Positions 13,401 to 24,400 of a DNA stretch of 60,000 bases are shown piece by piece. The stretch is from Bolinopsis microptera (Eukaryota > Ctenophora > Tentaculata > Lobata > Bolinopsidae). The first letter of the stretch is position 1, and each line of letters starts with the position of its first letter. The notes below the pieces were generated by a model. The model made no database searches. It worked only from the letters and a program-made list of their open reading frames with translations, and had not been told where the DNA came from. Location of the stretch: the NCBI RefSeq assembly GCF_026151205.1, contig NC_087074.1, forward strand, positions 13,727,167 through 13,787,166. The letters run 5' to 3'. A program made the translations under genes and the position numbers.

Positions 13401-16400
13401 AGAGGTCGAAACTTGATTTTTATGATGGTTTGGGACAGGCAGAACCCATTTTTAAACCAAAACATGTCCCACCTACCCCGGAACATAAAAGCACTACAGG
13501 GGTAAAGATTTTAAAGTCTGGATTTAGCTGGATTTCGGTCATTTTGGGATGGGCGTGGCCCCTGGGAGTGGCCCGAGTGGGTTGAGAGGTCGAAACTTGA
13601 TTTTTATGATGGTTTGGGACAGGCAGAAACCCATTTTTAAACCAAAACATGTCCCACCTACCCCGGAACATAAAAGCACTACAGGGGTAAAGATTTTAAA
13701 GTCTGGATTTAGCTGGATTTCGGTCATTTTGGGATGGGCGTGGCCCCTGGGAGTGGCCCGAGTGGGTTGAGAGGTCGAAACTTGATTTTTATGATGGTTT
13801 GGGACAGGCAGAACCCATTTTTAAACCAAAACATGTCCCACCTACCCCGGAACATAAAAGCACTACAGGGGTAAAGATTTTAAAGTCTGGATTTAGCTGG
13901 ATTTCGGTCATTTTGGGATGGGCGTGGCCCCTGGGAGTGGCCCGAGTGGGTTGAGAGGTCGAAACTTGATTTTTATGATGGTTTGGGACAGGCAGAACCC
14001 ATTTTTAAACCAAAACATGTCCCACCTACCCCGGAACATAAAAGCACTACAGGGGTAAAGATTTTAAAGTCTGGATTTAGCTGGATTTCGGTCATTTTGG
14101 GATGGGCGTGGCCCCTGGGAGTGGCCCGAGTGGGTTGAGAGGTCGAAACTTGATTTTTATGATGGTTTGGGACAGGCAGAACCCATTTTTAAACCAAAAC
14201 ATGTCCCACCTACCCCGGAACATAAAAGCACTACAGGGGTAAAGATTTTAAAGTCTGGATTTAGCTGGATTTCGGTCATTTTGGGATGGGCGTGGCCCCT
14301 GGGAGTGGCCCGAGTGGGTTGAGAGGTCGAAACTTGATTTTTATGATGGTTTGGGACAGGCAGAACCCATTTTTAAACCAAAACATGTCCCACCTACCCC
14401 GGAACATAAAAGCACTACAGGGGTAAAGATTTTAAAGTCTGGATTTAGCTGGATTTCGGTCATTTTGGGATGGGCGTGGCCCCTGGGAGTGGCCCGAGTG
14501 GGTTGAGAGGTCGAAACTTGATTTTTATGATGGTTTGGGACAGGCAGAACCCATTTTTAAACCAAAACATGTCCCACCTACCCCGGAACATAAAAGCACT
14601 ACAGGGGTAAAGATTTTAAAGTCTGGATTTAGCTGGATTTCGGTCATTTTGGGATGGGCGTGGCCCCTGGGAGTGGCCCGAGTGGGTTGAGAGGTCGAAA
14701 CTTGATTTTTATGATGGTTTGGGACAGGCAGAACCCATTTTTAAACCAAAACATGTCCCACCTACCCCGGAACATAAAAGCACTACAGGGGTAAAGATTT
14801 TAAAGTCTGGATTTAGCTGGATTTCGGTCATTTTGGGATGGGCGTGGCCCCTGGGAGTGGCCCGAGTGGGTTGAGAGGTCGAAACTTGATTTTTATGATG
14901 GTTTGGGACAGGCAGAACCCATTTTTAAACCAAAACATGTCCCACCTACCCCGGAACATAAAAGCACTACAGGGGTAAAGATTTTAAAGTCTGGATTTAG
15001 CTGGATTTCGGTCATTTTGGGATGGGCGTGGCCCCTGGGAGTGGCCCGAGTGGGTTGAGAGGTCGAAACTTGATTTTTATGATGGTTTGGGACAGGCAGA
15101 ACCCATTTTTAAACCAAAACATGTCCCACCTACCCCGGAACATAAAAGCACTACAGGGGTAAAGATTTTAAAGTCTGGATTTAGCTGGATTTCGGTCATT
15201 TTGGGATGGGCGTGGCCCCTGGGAGTGGCCCGAGTGGGTTGAGAGGTCGAAACTTGATTTTTATGATGGTTTGGGACAGGCAGAACCCATTTTTAAACCA
15301 AAACATGTCCCACCTACCCCGGAACATAAAAGCACTACAGGGGTAAAGATTTTAAAGTCTGGATTTAGCTGGATTTCGGTCATTTTGGGATGGGCGTGGC
15401 CCCTGGGAGTGGCCCGAGTGGGTTGAGAGGTCGAAACTTGATTTTTATGATGGTTTGGGACAGGCAGAACCCATTTTTAAACCAAAACATGTCCCACCTA
15501 CCCCGGAACATAAAAGCACTACAGGGGTAAAGATTTTAAAGTCTGGATTTAGCTGGATTTCGGTCATTTTGGGATGGGCGTGGCCCCTGGGAGTGGCCCG
15601 AGTGGGTTGAGAGGTCGAAACTTGATTTTTATGATGGTTTGGGACAGGCAGAACCCATTTTTAAACCAAAACATGTCCCACCTACCCCGGAACATAAAAG
15701 CACTACAGGGGTAAAGATTTTAAAGTCTGGATTTAGCTGGATTTCGGTCATTTTGGGATGGGCGTGGCCCCTGGGAGTGGCCCGAGTGGGTTGAGAGGTC
15801 GAAACTTGATTTTTATGATGGTTTGGGACAGGCAGAACCCATTTTTAAACCAAAACATGTCCCACCTACCCCGGAACATAAAAGCACTACAGGGGTAAAG
15901 ATTTTAAAGTCTGGATTTAGCTGGATTTCGGTCATTTTGGGATGGGCGTGGCCCCTGGGAGTGGCCCGAGTGGGTTGAGAGGTCGAAACTTGATTTTTAT
16001 GATGGTTTGGGACAGGCAGAACCCATTTTTAAACCAAAACATGTCCCACCTACCCCGGAACATAAAAGCACTACAGGGGTAAAGATTTTAAAGTCTGGAT
16101 TTAGCTGGATTTCGGTCATTTTGGGATGGGCGTGGCCCCTGGGAGTGGCCCGAGTGGGTTGAGAGGTCGAAACTTGATTTTTATGATGGTTTGGGACAGG
16201 CAGAACCCATTTTTAAACCAAAACATGTCCCACCTACCCCGGAACATAAAAGCACTACAGGGGTAAAGATTTTAAAGTCTGGATTTAGCTGGATTTCGGT
16301 CATTTTGGGATGGGCGTGGCCCCTGGGAGTGGCCCGAGTGGGTTGAGAGGTCGAAACTTGATTTTTATGATGGTTTGGGACAGGCAGAACCCATTTTTAA

Positions 16401-18279
16401 ACCAAAACATGTCCCACCTACCCCGGAACATAAAAGCACTACAGGGGTAAAGATTTTAAAGTCTGGATTTAGCTGGATTTCGGTCATTTTGGGATGGGCG
16501 TGGCCCCTGGGAGTGGCCCGAGTGGGTTGAGAGGTCGAAACTTGATTTTTATGATGGTTTGGGACAGGCAGAACCCATTTTTAAACCAAAACATGTCCCA
16601 CCTACCCCGGAACATAAAAGCACTACAGGGGTAAAGATTTTAAAGTCTGGATTTAGCTGGATTTCGGTCATTTTGGGATGGGCGTGGCCCCTGGGAGTGG
16701 CCCGAGTGGGTTGAGAGGTCGAAACTTGATTTTTATGATGGTTTGGGACAGGCAGAACCCATTTTTAAACCAAAACATGTCCCACCTACCCCGGAACATA
16801 AAAGCACTACAGGGGTAAAGATTTTAAAGTCTGGATTTAGCTGGATTTCGGTCATTTTGGGTTGGGCGTGGCCCCTGGGAGTGGGTTGAGAGGTCGAAAC
16901 TTGATTTTTATGATGGTTTGGGACAGGCAGAACCCATTTTTAAACCAAAACATGTCCCACCTACCCCGGAACATAAAAGCACTACAGGGGTAAAGATTTT
17001 AAAGTCTGGATTTAGCTGGATTTCGGTCATTTTGGGATGGGCGTGGCCCCTGGGAGTGGCCCGAGTGGGTTGAGAGGTCGAAACTTGATTTTTATGATGG
17101 TTTGGGATAGGCAGAACCCATTTTTAAACCAAAACATGTCCCACCTACCCCGGAACATAAAAGCACTACAGGGGTAAAGATTTTAAAGTCTGGATTTAGC
17201 TGGATTTCGGTCATTTTGGGATGGGCGTGGCCCCTGGGAGTGGCCCGAGTGGGTTGAGAGGTCGAAACTTGATTTTTATGATGGTTTGGGACAGGCAGAA
17301 CCCATTTTTAAACCAAAACATGTCCCACCTACCCCGGAACATAAAAGCACTACAGGGGTAAAGATTTTAAAGTCTGGATTTAGCTGGATTTCGGTCATTT
17401 TGGGATGGGCGTGGCCCCTGGGAGTGGCCCGAGTGGGTTGAGAGGTCGAAACTTGATTTTTATGATGGTTTGGGACAGGCAGAACCCATTTTTAAACCAA
17501 AACATGTCCCACCTACCCCGGAACATAAAAGCACTACAGGGGTAAAGATTTTAAAGTCTGGATTTAGCTGGATTTCGGTCATTTTGGGATGGGCGTGGCC
17601 CCTGGGAGTGGCCCGAGTGGGTTGAGAGGTCGAAACTTGATTTTTATGATGGTTTGGGACAGGCAGAACCCATTTTTAAACCAAAACATGTCCCACCTAC
17701 CCCGGAACATAAAAGCACTACAGGGGTAAAGATTTTAAAGTCTGGATTTAGCTGGATTTCGGTCATTTTGGGATGGGCGTGGCCCCTGGGAGTGGCCCGA
17801 GTGGGTTGAGAGGTCGAAACTTGATTTTTATGATGGTTTGGGACAGGCAGAACCCATTTTTAAACCAAAACATGTCCCACCTACCCCGGAACATAAAAGC
17901 ACTACAGGGGTAAAGATTTTAAAGTCTGGATTTAGCTGGATTTCGGTCATTTTGGGATGGGCGTGGCCCCTGGGAGTGGCCCGAGTGGGTTGAGAGGTCG
18001 AAACTTGATTTTTATGATGGTTTGGGACAGGCAGAACCCATTTTTAAACCAAAACATGTCCCACCTACCCCGGAACATAAAAGCACTACAGGGGTAAAGA
18101 TTTTAAAGTCTGGATTTAGCTGGATTTCGGTCATTTTGGGATGGGCGTGGCCCCTGGGAGTGGCCCGAGTGGGTTGAGAGGTCGAAACTTGATTTTTATG
18201 ATGGTTTGGGACAGGCAGAACCCATTTTTAAACCAAAACATGTCCCACCTACCCCGGAACATAAAAGCACTACAGGGGT
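7405..18279 (+). repeat. 184-bp satellite array, right arm (inverted to the left arm)
   Basis: About 59 copies of a 184-bp unit with GGGATGGGCGTGGCCCCTGG and ACCTACCCCGGAACATAAAA. From about 11.6 kb to 18.28 kb copies are almost identical at a strict 184-bp step. Between 7.4 and 11 kb they carry many one-base insertions and deletions, and most there have AAACTAAAAC rather than AAACCAAAAC. Two copies at about 12.53 and 13.27 kb, four units apart, share the AAACTAAAAC variant, a hint of weak higher-order structure. The array ends in a rearranged GTGAAAAGCACTACAAATCC at 18279, only about 90 bp from an exon of the FERM gene. I do not recognise the unit as derived from any RNA gene. Confidence 0.97.
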
Positions 18280-18370
18280 GAAAAGCACTACAAATCCACT
18301 ACAAAAATCAAGGAAACGTGCTCTCCACATTGGCAACTAGTAAGTCATAGGATTTGAAATGGAAACAAAC

Positions 18371-18459
18371 CAGGGAAAGGAATTCTGCTTGGAGCCGCAT
18401 CTAAATATGTGAATTCCATTCCAAACCGCTGCCACATGTATTGCTGAACCGTGTTTGTC
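18371..18459 (-). CDS. FERM gene exon 7 (last one found)
   Basis: Follows TTCTACAG; encodes DKHGSAIHVAAVWNGIHIFR and then QNSFP, the first F3 strands. I place the donor at GTTTGT (18370 downward), which leaves TG and would make the conserved W of FPW with a following G. If the donor is not used, the frame runs 13 more codons to TAG near 18333, giving a truncated domain. The exon lies about 90 bp from the satellite edge. Confidence 0.75.
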
Positions 18460-21400
18460 CTGTAGAATAGTAAATAAATTGTCTGTACCTCATAAACATA
18501 TTAAAAAATGATATTCTGCATTCCTGCATTACAAGAAATTACTAAGAACATCATTCATACGGATAACACTGTAATATCCAAACTTTCCTTTGAGTAACAA
18601 TTTTTTTCAAAAAAAGACGGACCGGACCTCGATAAAAAACTGTGATTTGTTGCTAAAGACAAATCTTTCTTTAATGATCTGTCCTTAATTCTAAAATGTG
18701 ATCAGCTGTAAATGCCACATTTTACTATTTTATATAGAGCAATTGTGAATTCACACATAATTTGCTCGGTTGAGTGCATTGTACAATTAACATGGTTAAT
18801 GCAACGCGTGCACCGCCATGTGCAATTACTGCAAAATTCAAACCGTGTGTATCTACTACTTGTATAATATTATACACTGTGCAAGCCTAATTGTACACTT
18901 AGTGACCAAATGTAAACGTGATCCCTAAATTTATCCGATGACACGAAATCCCTTAATTCGATGCATTCTGGCAAGACTCCACGATTTAAAGATTTAGGGA
19001 CAGTGAGAGTGCAGTCTGCAACACATTGGAATTTTACATCGGAGCATTCTCTAGCCTCGAAAAATGAGACGATTCTGGAAACTTCTTGAATTGTGTGAAA
19101 ATGTAATGATATTCAATCTTTGTGATAAGTGTGCCACATCATGTCATTATTTGCTGCTGTTGTTTAAACTTTCAAACACTATTGTCTCTACAGCGGATTA
19201 TAAACTTGGCTAACAAACTTTACCTTTTAAACATCTATAATGTGGAGAAGATGCTTTCAAAGAATATGTTAACTGTGGCTGCTTCACACAACTTGAATTT
19301 AGTGACCGCGTTTAAACTATTTAACTTCATCAAGAAGGCACTGCAAGTCTCTTTAAATAACAAGGGACAAAGGTTGGGGTATATTGTAGTCACAATGCGA
19401 ATAGTTAAAGTGAAACATTAAATACGCCACACACAATACTTTGTTCAGTGGCCTGTGAGTAATGCTACCCTGACGTCATCTCAATAAAACCCGCTATAAA
19501 ATTGAGATGAAATAGCTTTTATACAGCGGAGTGAAAAGAGTTGTGACGGGGAATTACTTACTGGCTCACGGTAAATGACAATGTTATTGTGCTGATTTCA
19601 GCGGTCAGTCTGCTGGAATGGTCACGTGTGCATGTACCACCATTAATAAAATAGTGTAGTATTTTAATGATAATATAGTGTATTACATAGTGTAATTATT
19701 AATAATTTATAGTGTATTATTGTATTATTTTAATAATAATAATAATATATTGTATTTAAATATAGTGTATTATATAGTGTAATTGCTAATAATATAGTGT
19801 ATTATTTTAAGTTCCTACTTGCCGCGCAATGGTACACAAAACATTTAAAGAGCTTGAGGTCCAGTAGCGCACGCTCGCAGTGTTTAAACTTTACAGTTAG
19901 TAAGAAATGTATAATGTGGCAGTAAACCCCCCTTGTACCATAGGAAGTAGTAAATGTACCCAGACACGATTCAGTTGCTGCAAGTCACTGATATTTCATC
20001 TTATCATTTTACATTTTTATTTCCTTGATAAAGACATATATAATGACTTTTGTAAGGTTTTTGACAATGTGTGTTAAACTACTCCATCAGGGTTACATCT
20101 TGTAAGTAATTTCTAGAATTAGATCTTACTTAATAATGGCATCATGGCCGATCTTTGTAAGTTACATGTGAAAACTTCAAAACAAAATAATGCTTAAAAG
20201 AAGAAATTGAAGAAGAAAAGGAAGACTAACCACAGCCTCAAACTGGTGTATACCATATAGCTCCAATTTCTTGGCAATGTCAAGGAAGAGCACATCCGCT
20301 TCTGCTGGGCTTTGTCCCCTGACACAAAATACTTTATAATTGACTAATTAACTAATTAACTAATTAACAGCTGATTTGAGCGGTAAAGTGTAAAGGTGTG
20401 AAGTTGTCAAGATTTTACCAAAACTTGATACCATGTCCTAGCATCCAGTTTGATTAGCTAAATAGAATTAATTAATTAGATATACAAGCAATAGAATCAT
20501 GCATCATGATTGAACACAGTTCTTATTTTGTAGCACGCTGAAACACAGTCTAGACAGCTTATTAAACTATATTTACAGAGGGGGCCACAAGAACATGTAC
20601 TTGGTGATGTATGTAGTGTGTACACTGTGTATACACTCTCATCTCAAACATGATTATCTGACAGTTAAATTAAATCAGTAGCACAGCTAAATCACTTGGA
20701 ATCAGCACAAACGTCCCTTTTTACTGAGTTTCGCGGGCAAAATATAAAATTTATAGCTATGATATCATCTTCGATACATGTCAGGATACAACATAATTTT
20801 TCTTAAAATCATCGAGAATGTGTAAGGTGTTAAAAGAAACTAGGTATTTGTGAAATTGATAATTGAGCAGTTGATTTCACTCCGCAGGCGTTCGAGCCAT
20901 AGTATCATGCAGCGATCCATATTGAGCAGAAGAGCTGCTGTTAAACATTTAAAGATATTCTGTGCTATGCAGAGTGATCAAACGCAATATTATATTCATT
21001 CAAAAGCTCCTATCTACATTCCTGTCGAGATCATGTGCGGATAAGTGTTTACAAACACAAAACACTAGTACACCGCTTCATGTACACAGCAAAATAAGCG
21101 TGATATTTGTACAACATACCTCAACGATTTGTGAGCATCTCTGATATTCTCTTCCATTGACGGTGTCTGAAATAATGAGAACATGTTAGTTATAATTCAT
21201 CCTTTCGCAACACTACAGTTTTTGCAAAGGTCAATTGATCCCACGCAAAAAAGAACTTTTTACAAAGTTTAATCAATATCTTTACCCTCTAACATTATCT
21301 CAACTGTTATCTTGATAAGTTAATATAATATTATGTAAATAACATAAATTATACATAAGTGAGTCCAAACATTAGACAACCCCAAAACTTCGTAATTTAT

Positions 21401-24400
21401 AGAGATTTATATTTATAGCGTAGAAATCAAATCATCTTTCACGACATATCACACCCCAAAAATGTATCAAGAGTCTCTTACAGACATTATAAGTGTGGCG
21501 ACTTTCTCAATGTTGGCATAGTAACTAATGCATTCCATACCACAATTATTAAATTCAGACATAAGTGTTAGGGTGGATAGAAGAAATGAATCATGTAATA
21601 TATTATATATATGTTGTCTTTGGTAAATAAAGCTCTAATAACCATCTAACCATGAAGAAGGGCATCTTTTTGACAACATTGGCCAGTATTTGCCAATTCT
21701 ACCTGGCCTGCACATTTACGGCACCCTAATTAAAGTTATTCACTTGAAATTTTAAATGCTAATACTGAAGACTTACTTGTTACCGAGCCATGTCTCTTTT
21801 AAGGAAGTCTGTGTACAATACTCTAGATTTTATGGACGAGAGACAATTTATGGAAATGTGCCAGCCCTAAATTATCAAATTACAGGTTGAAACAGGCCCC
21901 ACCTTCTCTCATATCAAGTCGAGACTCTAGGGGTACTTAAGTGAGTTAAAACAATATCAAAAAGTAAATTTTAAAAATTAGGGCTAAGATATTTAGGTTA
22001 AAACTTCCTTACAACAGATCTATTTCAAGTCGAAAGTATATAAGCTTGATTTCAAAGGTCGCCATTTCTACGTAATTTTCAGAGTATGACATGGCTATTG
22101 GCTAATCTCTAATCTTCTATGTATAGTGATTACAGTGGTCAGTGGCAGTTACCATTTGGGTACAGGTACCAGCCAAGACATACTGTCTGACATGATGTCT
22201 GAAAAGGATGCCAGGGCATCAGCCAACGAGATTTTCAAGAATGCGGAGGTATTAACCAAATTTTCTCAATAGTCTTTTTACCATCGAACTACCGAAATTG
22301 TTGATAATTCTATTTATTTTTGATACTCTATTCATATAGTCCAGTTTTACACCGGCCTTTGCAACTTCATCAATATCCGAGTTCACACTTAAAACTTTTG
22401 AATTAAAATCTCGTGTTTACCAAATAATTTTACGAGATGATAGGAGAGCGGGGCGGCAAATAAATTATTTTCATCTCATTTAAATAAATAGTCTTAATCA
22501 TTATGACGCGAGCTTTCAAAAGCTCGCGTAATAACAAGCTGAAATCCTGATGGAAAATAAATCATTGCTTGTTGTCCACACCCCTCGATTAGGATCGAGC
22601 TGAAGTTGAATTTAAATTTTAACTAGTTTGGTTCCTTTGCTAGATACTTGTGTTGCACTTCGGACGATTGGTGTATCAAAATATTCTCCAACTCAGATAG
22701 TGGGATGTTGCGAGGTACATACTGGACATTAATTTCAGTGCTTTTATTGATTTTTCTATCTGTGAACATAGAAGGGAATAAAAGTCGGGAAAAGCCGTCC
22801 AGATGGAAAGAGGCAGTGGATAACGAGAACGAAGGACAACGTAATCCTGTTATTGTGGGCGGTTATCTTAAATCGGAATACGTTGGAAACCAAAGGAAAT
22901 ACTGGTCCCTAGAAGTGTCCGAAGTAGTGTTTTACCCAAATACGTTTAAGTTCACATATTCTCCTCAATATGATGAGTCCTGCGATTGTCAAAGAAGTGT
23001 CCCCAGCAAAGTCTCACAGTCACACAGAGACGTACAGACCTTACAACCTCCTTCAATACACTTTGAGTTATACGTAAGAAGCTTAATGTTAGCAAATATT
23101 GATAAACAAGAACACCGAGAACTATCCAAAAAGGATAAAATGAAGCTAGCAGAACTTCAGATATTCTTGAAAAAACGTGACGAGCGGGGTGCCCTCATGG
23201 TGCTCAGCGGCGATTATCAACCCATATGCGATGATGAATTTAATGATCGCACCGCCATTGCTCTATGTCGATTGCACGGGTTTGAAACTGGTCGTAGAAC
23301 CTCCATAAGTTTAATAAGTCGCCAACTTGCTTTTTGGGACATATTGATGGGGAAGACTGAGGACAAGATAAAAGATAAAATTCGCCAAAACGGAATTGTT
23401 CACTACGATTCCAGGCGGTTCCACTGTTTCCGTGCAGCTAGTATCACACACCATCCTAGGCAGGCACATAATGACCTAGGCAAACATTCTACAAATACCA
23501 CCCTAGACACACAAATGCTAAACGCGACCGATAGTATTTCAATTGCTGACATATGCTCCGAACTACTGACTGAAACTCATGTGCCCTGTTCCAGAAACCA
23601 AGCCGCTGCTGTCTTTTGCCACAACAATGACCCTCCTTTTCTGCAATTCTACAACATCGAAATACACGTTGGATTAACAAAGTTTTACATCACATTCAAT
23701 GCAAGATACGTCAAGCTCGGAAGGATATACGAATATTTTGAAGATTTTCCTAAGTCAAATGATGTGATGCCAAAGCGTTCTGACTTCAGTGCAACTATGT
23801 GCGGGAGGAAGGTTCCTCTGGATCTCGAGACCACGCGGGAAATGGGTAAAGGCAGACACCTCGTGTTTTTGGGAAAATTCCTTAAAAAGTGTGAGGAATG
23901 TGTTCGGATGAAATTCAAAGATTACGTCATAATTTTTGAAGACGAACATTTTATTTGTAAGCTGAAGGTAGACAGAACAAAAGAGAACGAGAACAATCAC
24001 AAAAAACCAAAGTCCACGAAAGAAATGAAAAGTGAGGACCTAAGTGAGGACCTAACTGAAACTCGAAAGGAAAGAAAACAGTTAAAGAAGAAACAAAAGC
24101 GCAGGAATAATGGAGTAGTTATTCAATATGAAGCTAATTAGTAATTAGTAAATTGACTATTTCAGGGCTGGTGGAGGAGTGTTTTTAGGAGTAGTTTGTG
24201 TTTTAAGGGCTGGTGGAGGAGTGTTTTTTTAGGAGTAGTTTGTGTTTTAAGGGCTGGTGTGTGGTTCTTTTTAGGAGTAGTTTGTGTTTTAAGGGCTGGT
24301 GGAGGAGTGTTTTTAGGAGTAGTTTGTGTTTTAAGGGCTGGTGTGTGGTTCTTTTTAGGAGTAGTTTGTATTTAGTAATTTACAGGGCTGGTGGGGGAGC

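Noticed and set aside
1-18279. Many ORFs of 60-116 codons in the satellite arrays
   Set aside because: They follow the repeat period, occur on both strands and change frame with each indel; no conserved protein-like pattern.
1-18279. CRISPR-like arrays
   Set aside because: The repeats are contiguous tandem units without unique spacers, in an animal genome.
7405-18279. Hammerhead or small-RNA origin of the 184-bp satellite
   Set aside because: No CTGANGA core, no polymerase III box pair and no match I recognise to tRNA, 5S or snRNA in either strand.
19122-19421. 99-codon plus-strand ORF in FERM intron 6
   Set aside because: AT-rich sequence, no conserved motif, no splice or start context; chance ORF is more likely.
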